A stretch of DNA of 64,000 bases, taken from an uncultured Gammaproteobacteria bacterium (GTDB lineage Bacteria; Pseudomonadota; Gammaproteobacteria; Pseudomonadales; Azotimanducaceae). The position numbers and the translations under genes are program-made. The notes beneath the pieces are model-generated. The model was not told the origin of the DNA and did not search any database. It saw only the letters and a program-made list of their open reading frames with translations. The stretch covers positions 24,358-88,357 of the forward strand of contig CAJXBG010000002.1 in NCBI GenBank assembly GCA_913050215.1, written 5' to 3'. Shown here one piece after another: positions 9,317 to 19,909 of the stretch (the stretch's first letter is position 1; every line of letters starts with the position of its first letter).

Positions 9317-9617
9317 ATCCGTGCCGCTCGAGTTTCATCGCGCGTTATTGATCTCGTTTATTTGACTGGCGAGCCTTGTTTACATCGGCGCCAAGCACGG
9401 CTGGTGACTGACCTGTAGTTGATCATTGAGTCGATAGCAGTCCTGCCTTTTCGTCTTTTCAGTACTTGCGCAATTAATGACGTCGCAACTCACTTTACGT
9501 GTGTTCAGGCGCTAGTTCACAATCCCAAGCGCGAATAATACTGTGAAGGATGAAGCGCCTGTGCTTATATGCTTCAATACGTTCTTTCCCGTATTGGACA
9601 GCGTAACTTTGAGGTCT
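9317..9617. other. intergenic region upstream of lolC, no gene seen
   Basis: About 300 nt between an acyl-CoA synthetase and lolC. No convincing reading frame, repeat or RNA structure was seen. It presumably carries the lolCDE promoter, but no clear -35/-10 pair stands out. If the in-frame GTG at 9543 were used, the last 75 nt would be coding. Confidence 0.4.
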
Positions 9618-10856
9618 TTGATTGACAATTGGCGAATGGGGGTAGCGTTCCGCTACACCTATTCCAGTGCATCGGATCAGTTGGTTTCTTTTATGTCACT
9701 GATCTCTGTCGCCGGACTTATCCTGGGTGTTGCAGTGCTGGTCATTGTGCTCTCAGTCATGAATGGGTTTGAAAGGGAACTCAGGGAGCGTGTTCTCGCT
9801 GTGCTTCCTCATGGCGTTGTTTTTGCTGATAATGGTTTTGCAGACTGGGGAGCTGTGACGGACCGTTTTTTAGCCCATCCAAAAGTCGTTGCAGCGGCGC
9901 CTTACGTCGAAGGCGCTGGTTTAATCATTGGGCAGGATAAGCTGCTCGGAGTGTCTTTTACGGGTGTTGATCCAGTAGCCGAATCCAAAATTTTTGGTAT
10001 TGGTCAATTTACCCAAACTGGATCGCTAGATGCGCTGGTGTCTGGGAAGTTTGGTTTAATCATTGGCTCAAGTTTGGCTAAGCAACTGGATGTCACGTTA
10101 GGTGACAGAGTAACGCTGATAATGCCGGATGCCCAGCTCACACTTGCGGGGCCTGTACCTAGAAGCAAGCGATTTACCATTGTGGGTGAATTTACTGCAG
10201 GAACAGATGCGGATAAGTCGACTATCCTTATGCACCACAAAGATGCACAACGGCTCTTGCGTCTCCAAAGCGTTAACGGGATACGCATCTCACTTAACGA
10301 TCTGTTTGAGGTGCAAGATGTGTTGCCTGAATTGGCGGCTGGGTTGAATCGTTCCGATGTTTTTTATGCCAGCTGGATGCGCCGCTATGGCAATCTCTAC
10401 AACGCAATTAGTGTTCAAAAATCTACCATGTTTCTGCTTCTCTCTATGCTGATCGCAGTTGCCGCCTTCAATGTTGTCTCAAACCTTGTGATGGTTGTGA
10501 ACGATAAACGTTCGGATATCGCTATTCTTAGAACCATGGGAGCGCATCCAAGTACGATTTTGCGGATATTTATTCTCCACGGTGCACTAGTGGGCGCGTT
10601 GGGAGTAACGCTAGGTGTGTTGCTGGGTATTCTTGTTTCTTCGAATGTGAGTAACCTATATTTAGTGATTGAAAACCAATTTTCTCTAGGCTTGATGGAT
10701 GAATATTTTGTCCACTATTTACCCTCAGAAATATTACCTGGGGATGTTTTTCTAGTTGCGTTTGTATCCATGATTATTTGTTTGTGTTCGTCAATATATC
10801 CGGCTCTTTCTGCTGCGAAGACTGATCCGGTGGAGTGTTTGCAGTATGAAGCCTGA
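9618..10856 (+). CDS. lolC: lipoprotein-releasing ABC transporter permease LolC
   Basis: About 412 residues. LolC with LolE and the ATPase LolD extracts outer-membrane lipoproteins from the inner membrane and hands them to LolA. The MacB/LolC fold is clear: an early helix ending [20 protein letters not shown], a large periplasmic domain, and three C-terminal helices, including one after [19 protein letters not shown]. Start choice is uncertain: TTG 9618 (GAGG 3 nt upstream) gives the short [16 protein letters not shown] leader expected of the family; ATG 9636 and GTG 9543 are alternatives. It overlaps lolD by 11 nt. Confidence 0.9.
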   Translation: MIDNWRMGVAFRYTYSSASDQLVSFMSLISVAGLILGVAVLVIVLSVMNGFERELRERVLAVLPHGVVFADNGFADWGAVTDRFLAHPKVVAAAPYVEGAGLIIGQDKLLGVSFTGVDPVAESKIFGIGQFTQTGSLDALVSGKFGLIIGSSLAKQLDVTLGDRVTLIMPDAQLTLAGPVPRSKRFTIVGEFTAGTDADKSTILMHHKDAQRLLRLQSVNGIRISLNDLFEVQDVLPELAAGLNRSDVFYASWMRRYGNLYNAISVQKSTMFLLLSMLIAVAAFNVVSNLVMVVNDKRSDIAILRTMGAHPSTILRIFILHGALVGALGVTLGVLLGILVSSNVSNLYLVIENQFSLGLMDEYFVHYLPSEILPGDVFLVAFVSMIICLCSSIYPALSAAKTDPVECLQYEA

Positions 10857-11523
10857 CCCTGTGATAACAGCTACAGACATCCATAAACATTTTGTTCAAG
10901 GTGAACAAGATCTTCACATTTTGCGAGGCATAGACCTGACGGTGAATCAGGGAGAACGAATTGCTATTGTTGGTTTGTCCGGAAGTGGAAAAAGTACATT
11001 ACTTCATCTGTTGGGCGGTCTAGACAGTTGCGAAGAGGGTTGCATACAAATAAATGGTAAGAATCTCCGTGACCTAAGCGAAGATGAACTGTGCCGATTA
11101 CGAAATAAAACTTTGGGTTTCATCTATCAATTCCATCATTTAATGATGGATTTCACCGCGCTCGAAAACGTCATGATGCCGCTTAGAATCGGTGGAGCGG
11201 CGATAGTACAAGCAACGGAACTGGCTGAAAAAATGCTGGATCGCGTTGGTCTGGGAGACCGTTTGGATCATAGACCGGGTCAGCTTTCTGGGGGCGAACG
11301 GCAACGGGTTGCTATCGCAAGAGCGCTTGTAACACGTCCTCAATGTGTTCTCGCGGATGAACCTACGGGTAATCTGGATGAAGGCACCGCGCTTGAAATT
11401 GATGAGTTGATGATCGAACTTAGCGACGAGTTGAATATTAGCTTTGTCATCGTCACGCATAACCTTGCTCTCGCTGCACGTATGGACCGTAAACTTGAAT
11501 TGCATAACGGAGTACTCGATTGA
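10846..11523 (+). CDS. lolD: lipoprotein-releasing ABC transporter ATP-binding protein LolD
   Basis: 225-residue ABC ATPase that powers LolCE. Walker A is GLSGSGKST, the ABC signature [15 protein letters not shown], Walker [14 protein letters not shown], and the H-loop FVIVTHN. The Q-loop segment [20 protein letters not shown] is typical of the LolD/MacB/FtsE branch. It overlaps lolC by 11 nt and lolE by 4 nt, so the three are translationally coupled. Length is normal for LolD. Confidence 0.96.
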   Translation: MKPDPVITATDIHKHFVQGEQDLHILRGIDLTVNQGERIAIVGLSGSGKSTLLHLLGGLDSCEEGCIQINGKNLRDLSEDELCRLRNKTLGFIYQFHHLMMDFTALENVMMPLRIGGAAIVQATELAEKMLDRVGLGDRLDHRPGQLSGGERQRVAIARALVTRPQCVLADEPTGNLDEGTALEIDELMIELSDELNISFVIVTHNLALAARMDRKLELHNGVLD

Positions 11524-12737
11524 AATTTCGAATTCCCTTCGAGATAGCGGTCAGGTATGCCCGCAGCAGAAAAGATACCGGGTATCTTTCTTTTATATCG
11601 AAGGTATCTTTGGTAGGAATGAGTTTGGGAGTGATTGTTCTGACGGTGATTGTTTCTGTGATGAACGGCTTCGATACTGAGCTAAAACACAGAATACTGG
11701 GTGCAGTGCCCCATGTTGTGTTGGTCGATCAGGGGGCCCACCTAGACCGCGATGTCTTGATGTCTAATCCTGATGTTGCCTATGTAGCGCGGTTCCAACA
11801 GCGTCAGGGTATGGTGGTAGGCAGAAACGCGAGTAAATTGATCACCATATACGGCGTTGATGCGGTTTCAGAGCCTTCAGTCTCAGTAATTTCCAGTCAC
11901 ATGGTCGATGGAGAAATGACTGTGCTGACACCTGGCTCAAATGCAGTGGTGATCGGTCAAACACTCGGATATCAACTAGGGTTGAGGGTAGGTGACGAGC
12001 TTGCAATCGTGTTGCCAAAGCCAAATGCTAGTGGGCACTCTGTAAAGCCGGTGCTTGCCAAAGTCACTGTAGAAGGCTTTTTTGAATTGGAGTCGGAGCT
12101 GGATTATAGCTTGATATTGATTTCGCTTGAGGACTTACAAGGTATATCCGGCGATAATAGAGCGGGCTTCAGGATTAAATTACATGATATTTTTGCTGCA
12201 GACTCCTATGTTCTTGCGATTCTGGAACAATATGGTCAGCAGGTCGAGACATCCAGTTGGACCGAACAGTATGGTGATTTTTTCGAAACAGTGAAAATGG
12301 AAAAAGTCATGATGTTTGTCCTGCTGTCTTTTGTAGTGATGATCGCAGCGTTCAACATCGTCTCGGGTCTTAGTATGATGGTTAAAGATAAGGCCAGTGA
12401 CATCGCCATATTGACGACGCTTGGTTTGCCTTCTAACAGTTTGATGCTGGTTTTCGTCATTCAGGGTGCAGTGATCGGTTTGATTGGGATCATTTTGGGG
12501 CTGGCTGTCGGTTTACCTATGGCCTATTTTGTGCCCGAAATTGTAAATTTTATCGAACAAATCGTTGGTGGCAGAATGCTAGCGGGGACTTACTTCAGCG
12601 AGGTGCCCAGTGACGTGAGGTATGGTGATATTGCCGTTGTGGTCGTAGTATCGATTGTGATTGCTCTGTCGGCAACACTTTATCCTGCCTACACCGCTTC
12701 ACGGTTGGACCCTGCAGAGGTTCTCAGAAGAGAATAA
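11520..12737 (+). CDS. lolE: lipoprotein-releasing ABC transporter permease LolE
   Basis: 405 residues with the same architecture as LolC: an N-terminal [19 protein letters not shown] segment, the helix ending [18 protein letters not shown], a periplasmic domain, and C-terminal helices after [19 protein letters not shown]. It is the second permease of the LolCDE complex. The start is TTG overlapping the lolD stop. Which of the two permeases is LolC and which LolE is assigned by operon order only; the proteins are mutual paralogues. Confidence 0.92.
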   Translation: MKFRIPFEIAVRYARSRKDTGYLSFISKVSLVGMSLGVIVLTVIVSVMNGFDTELKHRILGAVPHVVLVDQGAHLDRDVLMSNPDVAYVARFQQRQGMVVGRNASKLITIYGVDAVSEPSVSVISSHMVDGEMTVLTPGSNAVVIGQTLGYQLGLRVGDELAIVLPKPNASGHSVKPVLAKVTVEGFFELESELDYSLILISLEDLQGISGDNRAGFRIKLHDIFAADSYVLAILEQYGQQVETSSWTEQYGDFFETVKMEKVMMFVLLSFVVMIAAFNIVSGLSMMVKDKASDIAILTTLGLPSNSLMLVFVIQGAVIGLIGIILGLAVGLPMAYFVPEIVNFIEQIVGGRMLAGTYFSEVPSDVRYGDIAVVVVVSIVIALSATLYPAYTASRLDPAEVLRRE

Positions 12738-12746
12738 ATACTAGAT

Positions 12747-13292
12747 TCAATGCTTTGACCGGTCTTTGGCACGACGCTCCGTCAGCCTTTGCTTGATTTT
12801 TCTGCGTCTGCGCTCGCTCCAGTTTCTTGAAACCCTCCACCGCCAATAGAGTCTGGACGTTATGAACGCGAGGGTTCCGAGCGTGATGCCTGTAATGAGT
12901 GAACCGAGCAAAAGTGGTTGCCAGACCAAAGCGAACTGCTGGTAAAGCCATTCGAATGAAAGCTCGATAGTGCTAACGCGATTCGGTTCATTAAGTATCC
13001 ATGTGCCAATTTTGTAGGTTGCATAAAACATCGGCGGCATCGTGAACGGATTGCTGATCCAGATGAGCGCGATCGAAATAGGTACATTGGCTTTGAGCCA
13101 TAAGCAAAGGAATATACCGGGAATCATCTGGAAAGGTATGGGTAGGAAGCAACAGAAAAAACCGACAAAAAATGCGACCGAGACTGAATGTCGATTGAAG
13201 TGCCATAGATTATTTTGAAAAATGACCTCGCCGAAAAAGTGCAACGCTTTTTGCTTTCGGAGGTCGTCTCTGTTTGGAAGGTATTTTTTCAA
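12747..13292 (-). CDS. DUF2062 membrane protein
   Basis: 181 residues. The N-terminus DDLRKQKALHFFGEVIFQNN, then LWHFNRHSVSVAFFVGFFCC and the FLPIPFQMIPG helix, is the DUF2062 signature. Two to three membrane helices are followed by a basic tail (RRRRKIKQRLTERRAKDRSKH). Function is not established. It begins with TTG without a clear Shine-Dalgarno; no in-frame ATG is nearby. It converges on lolE with only 9 nt between stops. The placement between lolCDE and comEC matches the Pseudomonas order and supports the call. Confidence 0.85.
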   Translation of the reverse strand: MKKYLPNRDDLRKQKALHFFGEVIFQNNLWHFNRHSVSVAFFVGFFCCFLPIPFQMIPGIFLCLWLKANVPISIALIWISNPFTMPPMFYATYKIGTWILNEPNRVSTIELSFEWLYQQFALVWQPLLLGSLITGITLGTLAFITSRLYWRWRVSRNWSERRRRKIKQRLTERRAKDRSKH

Positions 13293-13443
13293 CTTTGGTT
13301 TTTTCTGATGTGCGATCTTGAGAGTAAATTATAGCTGCGTCGAGAGATCGTCTCCATCAATTACAGATATCTCGCACATAAATTTTCACTATTGCGTCAT
13401 AGACTCGAACTTTCGGGGGAAATCGTAACCTCTGGGTCAGTTC

Positions 13444-15915
13444 ATGAACGCTATTTTTATTGCCTTTGTCTGCGCAACGCTGCTAACCGTTCGGTTGCCA
13501 ATCGTAATTCTACCATCTACCGTCGCGGGACTATGCCTTTTTTCTCCTATTGCCCTGTTTGCCCTAACAAAAGCTCGTAGCCAGTTTTTCGGCGCTTTTT
13601 ATCTCGGTTTTCTCTATGTCGTATTCAATACACATCAGTGGCTTGATGCCTCGCTGCCCCCTGAGTTGGAACAAAAGAATATGGTGATCGAGGGCTACGT
13701 GAGCTCTCTACCGGTATATGCACGTGCGTCGGATGGGGCCCACGGGAGTTTAAATGCCTGGCATAAAGGAGGTCATAACAAGTTCCAGTTTCAGATTGAG
13801 AAGACAGATAGCGGATGGGAAGGCGGCCTTGTGCAGTTGTCTTGGTACACGGATGCTGAGGTGCAGACAGGGCAAAAGCTGCGTCTCGAGGTGAGATTGA
13901 ACAGACCAAGAGGGTTAGCGAATCAGGGATTATTTGACTATGAAGCTTGGTTGTTTAGTCGCCAAATCGTAGCAATCGGTTATGTTCGATCCGGGGAGCA
14001 GTTGTCGGTACAGGGCGTTTTCCGACTTAAGACGCTTGCCGACCGATTCAGGCAACACTTAAGTCACCGAATCAGGTCTCTCGCTGGTGACAATACTTTT
14101 ATGCCTCTGCTTCTGGCTTTGAGTCTGGGAGCAAGTCAGGAGATACCGCCTGCCATGTGGGAGATACTGTCCTCAACCGGGACGAATCACCTACTCATTA
14201 TCTCCGGATTGCATGTTGGTTTGATTGCTGCTTTGTCATTGGGTTTATTCAGATATCTTTTTAAGCGAGTCCCAAATACCCGACTGATTGCAGGGATATT
14301 GTCTGGAACCGTAACGCTATTCTATGGGTTGATAGCGGGAGGAGGCTTACCTGTCCAGCGGGCGTTAACCATGGTGTTTGTTGTATACCTTGCGTTGTTC
14401 CTAAAACGATCCTCCTCTGTGCTGACCATGTGCTGTCTTGCACTCTTTTGTGTTGTCCTGATAGACCCTTTTGCTTCTTTATCGCCAGGTTTCTGGCTCT
14501 CCTTTGGCGCCGTGTTCCTGTTGTTATTCGTGTTTGCTCTGTCACGAGGTGATCTGAATTTGAGCCGATCTCCCATGATGGAGGAAGGGTCAGCATTATC
14601 CGGGATAGCAATTTTCAGGCATGAAGCGCTACGGCATCAGTGGAAAGTGTTTTCACATAAAGGAAAGCAAATGATTTACTCGCAATGGGTAGTATTTGCT
14701 GGGATGGCACCGTTGATGCTTATCAATGTGTCGCAGTTGTCACTTATTGGATTCCTAGCAAATCTCGTTGCGATACCGTTTGTTTCGTTGGTTATTGTTC
14801 CGCTAACTTTTGTTAGCTTGCCTGCGGTGTTGCTTCACGATGCCATTGGCGCCTGGTTGGTAACACTCATGATGGATTTGTTGGCTTGGTTATGGCGATA
14901 TCTGACCTTTCTGAGTGAATTCAAATTGATGTTTTATCCCAGTGCTTTTCCGCTGGCTTCGGGTTTGTCAGCCATACTCGCTGTGATCATTTTTTTCGCT
15001 CCTGGCCGCGTGGTACCGAGATGGCTGTGTGTGATATTTCTGTTGCCGTTACTGGTAGGCCAAATTCCTCGCTCAGCCTCTCAGGGAGAAGTTCAATTGA
15101 CGCTACTTGATGTGGGGCAGGGATTAAGTGTTGTGATCAGAGGAGCCAATCACACTGTGGTCTATGACACCGGACCGAAATATGGGGCACGGTTCGATAC
15201 GGGTCAACAAATCGTCACGCCATTTCTTCGAAGCCAGGGCATAAGCAGAATTGACAGGTTAATTGTTAGTCACAATGATAACGACCACGCAGGTGGTGCT
15301 GAAGCGCTGCGTCGAAACTTTGAGATTAATCAAACGCTCCGAAGTCTGCCGGTCAATGCGATGGACATCTCTTGTGATCAGGTTGATGGGTGGATCATGG
15401 ACGGTGTCAAATATTCATTGGTCCAGCATGTGAGCATTAAGCAGATCAACAACACGAATGATCAATCCTGTGTTTTACTTGTGCAGACCAAGCGGTACAC
15501 GATTTTGCTCCCGGGAGACATCAGCTCAGATGCGGAAGAACGCCCTGGCATGAAAAGGCTCCGAGATATAAATCTTCTGATTTCCCCGCATCATGGTAGC
15601 GCGACGTCCTCGGGGCCGGCTTTTCTTAATCGTTTGGCACCGGACCTAGTGCTGGTCTCTGCAGGCTATAACAATAAGTTTGGTCACCCGCATAAAAGCG
15701 TGTTAAACCGCTACAGAGCCAGAAGTATTAAGGTGCTCAATACCGCCGAGACCGGTGCAATAACGATTAAGACGGATAACATTCCGCTTGTTTCTTATGC
15801 CAGAGAGCATCCTGCAGGTATTTGGAGACCGTTGGGCGCTAGGTCTTTAAAAACGCAGGTTGAAAAGGGCGTGATCGAAACCGATTCGGGTTCGTCGTTG
15901 GAGATTGGACATTAA
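13444..15915 (+). CDS. comEC: DNA internalization-related competence protein ComEC/Rec2
   Basis: 823 residues, full length. It forms the inner-membrane channel for single-stranded DNA uptake in transformation. Order: N-terminal helices and a DUF4131-type soluble segment (about 1-200), the Competence membrane domain containing SSTGTNHLLIISGLHVGL and GGGLPVQRALTMVFVVYL, then a C-terminal metallo-beta-lactamase domain with LLDVGQGLSVVIRG, VSHNDNDHAGG, LLPGDIS and ISPHHGSATSS. The metal ligands of the last domain look intact, consistent with the proposed nuclease role. The ATG has only a weak ribosome site. Confidence 0.95.
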   Translation: MNAIFIAFVCATLLTVRLPIVILPSTVAGLCLFSPIALFALTKARSQFFGAFYLGFLYVVFNTHQWLDASLPPELEQKNMVIEGYVSSLPVYARASDGAHGSLNAWHKGGHNKFQFQIEKTDSGWEGGLVQLSWYTDAEVQTGQKLRLEVRLNRPRGLANQGLFDYEAWLFSRQIVAIGYVRSGEQLSVQGVFRLKTLADRFRQHLSHRIRSLAGDNTFMPLLLALSLGASQEIPPAMWEILSSTGTNHLLIISGLHVGLIAALSLGLFRYLFKRVPNTRLIAGILSGTVTLFYGLIAGGGLPVQRALTMVFVVYLALFLKRSSSVLTMCCLALFCVVLIDPFASLSPGFWLSFGAVFLLLFVFALSRGDLNLSRSPMMEEGSALSGIAIFRHEALRHQWKVFSHKGKQMIYSQWVVFAGMAPLMLINVSQLSLIGFLANLVAIPFVSLVIVPLTFVSLPAVLLHDAIGAWLVTLMMDLLAWLWRYLTFLSEFKLMFYPSAFPLASGLSAILAVIIFFAPGRVVPRWLCVIFLLPLLVGQIPRSASQGEVQLTLLDVGQGLSVVIRGANHTVVYDTGPKYGARFDTGQQIVTPFLRSQGISRIDRLIVSHNDNDHAGGAEALRRNFEINQTLRSLPVNAMDISCDQVDGWIMDGVKYSLVQHVSIKQINNTNDQSCVLLVQTKRYTILLPGDISSDAEERPGMKRLRDINLLISPHHGSATSSGPAFLNRLAPDLVLVSAGYNNKFGHPHKSVLNRYRARSIKVLNTAETGAITIKTDNIPLVSYAREHPAGIWRPLGARSLKTQVEKGVIETDSGSSLEIGH

Positions 15916-16136
15916 GGCCTGAATCTTCTAAATTGCGGTCAAATGAATGACTAAGGACCTGATCTTTGCTGACAGGTACCATCAAATTGCGCAATCTTCG
16001 ATATATCGACCAGCACCTGTTAAGTCTCAAGCGGCCTTGGTGTATTGGCTCAAGGCTCCTCTTTCTGTTTATTCAAGCTGTTGCATGGATGAGTGGCTAT
16101 GCTGCATTTGTAATAAACAACCGGAGTAGTTAATTC

Positions 16137-17393
16137 ATGAGTTATCCCTCTTCTGCGGCTCAACCTCGAATACTGTTTCAAATGAGCGGTTCAATTGCCG
16201 CCTATAAAGCATGTGAGGTGATCTCAAGCCTTGTCAAAGCAGGCTGCGAAGTTAAGGTCGCGGCAAGTAAATCCCTTTATCATTTCATTGGCAGGTCTAC
16301 GCTAGAAGGTCTAACAGGCAATAAGGTGTTTGATGATGTTTTTTCATCAGGAGACGCGATGGAGCACATTAACTTAGAGCGTTGGGCTGACCTGATTTTA
16401 TTGTGTCCTGCAACAGGGAACCAGATCACGGCGCTGGCGAATGGAACGGCTTCCGACGCGATAGGTACTCTGTTTTTGGCGCATCACTTCGAGAAACCAT
16501 ATCTCATTGTGCCAGCTATGAATCACACGATGTGGGCACATCCAGCTGTCGAGCAAGCAGTCAAACAATTGAAAGATTGGGGTATCTTATTTCAGGATCC
16601 TGAGTCAGGCATATTGGCTTGCGGTGAAGAGGGCGCAGGTCGACTGGCAGAGCCGGACCAAATTCTGGCAACCATAGACAGGTTGTTGGGAAATAGAGTG
16701 ATTGGGGTTGCAGACCATGCTTCTAGGAAAAAGAAGATATTGGTAGTTTATGGCGGTACTGAGGAGCAGATCGATGCTGTTAGAACGATCAGCAACTTTA
16801 GCACTGGCCGGACTGGTGCACACTTGGTGGATTGGTTCCGTCAACAGGGCCATGAAGTTGTTGCGCTCGGAAGTCATAGGGCTGAAAAGCCGAGCGATAC
16901 AGGTGATTTACGAGAGTTCAAAAGTTTTCAGGATCTTGAAAATGAACTGAGGGCGATTCTAGCTGACTCTAACTTTGATGCGGTTGTCCAACTTGCTGCA
17001 GTTAGCGACTTTTCAGTATCGGGCATTGAAATCGATGGAGAGATAACCCCGCCCAAACACCAAGCTAAAATGTCATCTCAATCCGAGTTTAAAATTGTAC
17101 TGAGTAAAAATCACAAAATTATCGATTTGATTAAAGGGTTTAGTGTCAACAAAGCTGTAAAGGTTATTGCCTTCAAGCTTACCCACACCAACGATCAGCA
17201 AGCACGGGACGAGGCGGTCGCAAAACTCACAAAGTCCACCAGCATAGATTTTGTTGTTCATAACGACCTTCAGGAGATAGTGGCAGGAGACAATGCTCAT
17301 TTGTTTGAGGTGTACAAGGGCGCTGATATTATTTGTTCGGGCAAGACGAAAACCGACATGGCAATCGCCCTTGACAAAATTGTTAGTGAATAA
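16137..17393 (+). CDS. coaBC: CoaBC-like phosphopantothenoylcysteine decarboxylase/synthase (divergent type)
   Basis: 418 residues with two domains. The N-terminal flavoprotein (about 1-185) has SGSIAAYKACEVISSLVKAG, a PAMNHTMWAHPA segment and GILACGEEGAGRLAEPDQIL, as in CoaC. The C-terminal domain has VVYGGTEEQIDAVRTISNFS, LAAVSDFSV and VHNDLQEI, corresponding to CoaB motifs but clearly diverged (VVYGGTEEQID in place of the common TAGPTREPID). Together they convert 4'-phosphopantothenate to 4'-phosphopantetheine. GGAG lies 9 nt before the ATG. The coaX kinase downstream supports the role in CoA synthesis. The gap before it (15916-16136) holds no clear gene. Confidence 0.85.
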   Translation: MSYPSSAAQPRILFQMSGSIAAYKACEVISSLVKAGCEVKVAASKSLYHFIGRSTLEGLTGNKVFDDVFSSGDAMEHINLERWADLILLCPATGNQITALANGTASDAIGTLFLAHHFEKPYLIVPAMNHTMWAHPAVEQAVKQLKDWGILFQDPESGILACGEEGAGRLAEPDQILATIDRLLGNRVIGVADHASRKKKILVVYGGTEEQIDAVRTISNFSTGRTGAHLVDWFRQQGHEVVALGSHRAEKPSDTGDLREFKSFQDLENELRAILADSNFDAVVQLAAVSDFSVSGIEIDGEITPPKHQAKMSSQSEFKIVLSKNHKIIDLIKGFSVNKAVKVIAFKLTHTNDQQARDEAVAKLTKSTSIDFVVHNDLQEIVAGDNAHLFEVYKGADIICSGKTKTDMAIALDKIVSE

Positions 17394-17440
17394 ACAGCTA
17401 GTGTAAAATCAAATTAAACTTTCGAGGGTTTACGTAAATA

Positions 17441-18259
17441 ATGATTCTTTGTTTGGATGTAGGAAACAGTCAGCTTTACGGTGGTGTATTTGACGAGAAT
17501 CAAAAATTGCTTCTGCAATTTCGAAAGACCTCGCAGGCGGGTTCTTCCTCGGACGAGTCTGCAATATTTTTGCGATCGGTACTGCGTGAAAACGGCCTTA
17601 ATCCAGAAGAAATTGACCGAATTGCAATATGCTGTGTTGTACCCGACGTGCTTTATTCGCTCAGAAGCGCCTGTACAAAATATTTTAATATTGATCCGTT
17701 CGTGCTTGAGGCGGGTGTTAAAACCGGACTTAAGGTCAAGTATAAAAACCCGCTCGAAGTAGGCTCCGACCGCATTGCCGATGCGGTTGCCGCGTCGCAT
17801 CTTTATCCGAATAGAAACCTGATTATCGTTGACTTCGGTACAGCAACGACCGTCTGCGCCGTATCTTCTAATCGAGAGTTTCTCGGTGGAAATATTATTG
17901 CAGGAGTAAGACTCTCGATGGAGGCATTGGAAGCGAAGGCGGCAAAATTACCCTCGGTTGAAATAAGACGTCCCGGTACCTCGGTGGGTAGAACTACAAT
18001 CGAGAGTATTCAGTCGGGATTGTACTGGAGCAATGTTGGTGCGATTCGCGAACTCACGAATCAGATCTCAAAGGAGATGTTCGCTGGGGACAAACCAATG
18101 GTAATTGGTACGGGTGGCTTTGCTCATTTGTTTGAAGATGAAGGCTTGTTCGACGAAATAGTGCCAGATCTTATTCTAATGGGACTGTATCTCGCACTAG
18201 ATCTAAATCATCCGCGTTCCGACCCAAAGTCACGAAAAAGTACGATGACGAGTTGTTAA
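17441..18259 (+). CDS. coaX: type III pantothenate kinase
   Basis: 272 residues, ASKHA fold. It phosphorylates pantothenate, the first step of CoA synthesis. Motifs: [14 protein letters not shown] at the N-terminus, [30 protein letters not shown] and [15 protein letters not shown]. It has the expected length. It follows the CoaBC-like gene by 47 nt in the same direction, so two consecutive CoA-biosynthesis enzymes are probably coexpressed. Its 3' end overlaps the convergent DUF2244 gene by 4 nt. Confidence 0.94.
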   Translation: MILCLDVGNSQLYGGVFDENQKLLLQFRKTSQAGSSSDESAIFLRSVLRENGLNPEEIDRIAICCVVPDVLYSLRSACTKYFNIDPFVLEAGVKTGLKVKYKNPLEVGSDRIADAVAASHLYPNRNLIIVDFGTATTVCAVSSNREFLGGNIIAGVRLSMEALEAKAAKLPSVEIRRPGTSVGRTTIESIQSGLYWSNVGAIRELTNQISKEMFAGDKPMVIGTGGFAHLFEDEGLFDEIVPDLILMGLYLALDLNHPRSDPKSRKSTMTSC

Positions 18260-18741
18260 GCGGTGTAACCATAGACGACGCGTTTAAGCATACTAACAAG
18301 TTCTGACTTGTCTTTCTGATTAAGAAAGCTGCCAATCTCGAGCTCTTTGCCATGGGACCTGATGCAGACAATTTTCGGATCCCACGGATGTTTTGGTGTG
18401 GAGATAAGGAATTGTGACCAGGACCGATTAAACTGACGAGACTGTTCGGGTTTCCTCCGACCAGATTCGATGAGCACTTCATGTTCGGAAATCGTGATAA
18501 CTTCCTGTCTATCGCACTTCAGCAGGCAAAGATAGATACAAGCGCCGAGAAAAAGCATCTCGAGTATTGAAAATGGCAGCACGAGCCATGCGCCGTGAAT
18601 CATGAAGCCTAAGCCAACCACCAAAGAAATGCCCATCAGGGTGTAGAGCAAATAAAGATTAGCTTTCCAGCTCCATGAAAAATTGGGTGTAAGAACGATT
18701 TGTCCGGTCAGGGACTGCTCGTTTATTTCTGCTAAAACCAT
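18256..18741 (-). CDS. DUF2244 integral membrane protein
   Basis: 161 residues. The N-terminal [20 protein letters not shown], two membrane helices (about 27-75), and the later segments [20 protein letters not shown] and [19 protein letters not shown] match DUF2244. The function of this family is unknown. It is the last gene of a leftward run (phytase, greB, hisC, this gene), but a hairpin in the 74-nt gap after hisC may separate it. Confidence 0.8.
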   Translation of the reverse strand: MVLAEINEQSLTGQIVLTPNFSWSWKANLYLLYTLMGISLVVGLGFMIHGAWLVLPFSILEMLFLGACIYLCLLKCDRQEVITISEHEVLIESGRRKPEQSRQFNRSWSQFLISTPKHPWDPKIVCIRSHGKELEIGSFLNQKDKSELVSMLKRVVYGYTA

Positions 18742-18783
18742 AAGTAATTCAGGGGTTTAAACTATTGTGGTGAATTTAAATGC

Positions 18784-18804
18784 ACTTGTTTACGTCAAAC
18801 AAGT
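18784..18804 (-). terminator. AT-rich hairpin downstream of hisC
   Basis: ACTTGTTT (18784-18791) and AAACAAGT (18797-18804) form a perfect 8-bp stem with a 5-nt loop, just past the hisC stop on the leftward strand. There is no strong T-tract after it, so it is a weak or partial terminator candidate at best. Confidence 0.35.
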
Positions 18805-18815
18805 TTAGCGAAAAT

Positions 18816-19895
18816 TTACGCATTGATCGAACGTAGTGCTTCGATGAGCTGTGAATTCTCTTGCGCCGTACCTATTGTAATACGTATACGTTCGATCAGC
18901 CTCGATGTACTAAAATATCGAACAAGAATATCATTCTGTTTTAACTTGTGCTGAATCTGAAGTGCGCTGAGGCCGATGTCGGGTGGGGGAGTGATAAGCA
19001 AAAAATTGGTTTGGCTCGGCAAAACACTGAAGCCGAGATTTTTTAACGCATTCGTCAGGTGCTTACGTTCAGCGCGTGTTTTCTGCCAGGTGTCAGCTGC
19101 ATATGCCTGATCGGCGATGCCAGCGACAGCGACTTTTTGACTCAGTAGGTCAAGGTTGTAACTGTCACGGGTTTTTTCAAGCATGGGCGTGATCAGCGAT
19201 TCAGCGCCAATGCCATAGCCGAATCGGAGACCGGCAAGTGAATAGCCCTTGCTAAGGGTGCGAAGAAATACCAGATTATCGAATTCGTTGATCATGCTGA
19301 GACAATCATGATTCAGGTCAGGGTCGACAAAATCAATGTAAGCTTCATCAATAAGGAGTACAGAATCGAGTGTCTCTGCAAGATCCCGTACTTGCGCTTT
19401 AGAAAACAACTTGCCGGTTGGCGCATGAGGATTCACGATAAGAGTCAGCTTGACACCAGCGGCGTTCATTCGGGTGGCAAAGTCTGTAGGTAGTGACCAG
19501 TCATCCTCCAGTTCAACCTCGACTACGGGGCAATTCTGTATTTGTGCCAGAACTGGGTAGAGTGAGTAGGTCGGGGACGTCGTTCCAATAGGATCAAGTG
19601 GATCTACGAACGTTGTCAACAACAGGCGCAGCAGCTCATCGCCACCCCGAGTGGCAATAATCTGATTTTTGTTTACACCGTGGATTTTGGCTGCAAGATT
19701 TCGGAACTCATCGGCGGTGGGGGGTGGATAGCGCCTGAGCTTTGATCCATCGAAGCCTGATATGACCTCCTGCACGCCAGGCGCAGGCGGGTACGGGTTT
19801 TCGTTAGTGTTTAATTTGATGACCTTGTCGTCAAGAGGCTGCTCGCCTGAGCTGTACCCATCCATTGATCGGATGTTTTGTCTTTCATAGGACAT
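18816..19895 (-). CDS. hisC: histidinol-phosphate aminotransferase
   Basis: 359 residues, PLP fold type I. It transaminates imidazole-acetol phosphate to histidinol phosphate in histidine synthesis. Motifs: IKLNTNENPYPPAPGV near the start, ATRGGDELLRLLL, LIVNPHAPTGKLFS, LLIDEAYIDFVD and the PLP lysine in LRTLSKGYSLAGLRFGYGIG. A C-terminal IRITIGTAQEN carries the substrate-phosphate arginine region. It starts 14 nt after greB, outside any his operon, so it may be a stand-alone or second copy with a broader aromatic substrate range. Confidence 0.93.
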   Translation of the reverse strand: MSYERQNIRSMDGYSSGEQPLDDKVIKLNTNENPYPPAPGVQEVISGFDGSKLRRYPPPTADEFRNLAAKIHGVNKNQIIATRGGDELLRLLLTTFVDPLDPIGTTSPTYSLYPVLAQIQNCPVVEVELEDDWSLPTDFATRMNAAGVKLTLIVNPHAPTGKLFSKAQVRDLAETLDSVLLIDEAYIDFVDPDLNHDCLSMINEFDNLVFLRTLSKGYSLAGLRFGYGIGAESLITPMLEKTRDSYNLDLLSQKVAVAGIADQAYAADTWQKTRAERKHLTNALKNLGFSVLPSQTNFLLITPPPDIGLSALQIQHKLKQNDILVRYFSTSRLIERIRITIGTAQENSQLIEALRSINA

Positions 19896-19909
19896 TAAAA
19901 ATAGTTCTC

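Noticed and set aside
15947..16129. 60-codon rightward frame between comEC and coaBC
   Set aside because: No ribosome site, odd Cys-rich composition at the end and no recognisable family; the gap most likely holds the coaBC leader.
17414..17800. 128-codon leftward frame over the start of coaX
   Set aside because: Antisense shadow of a well-identified kinase gene.
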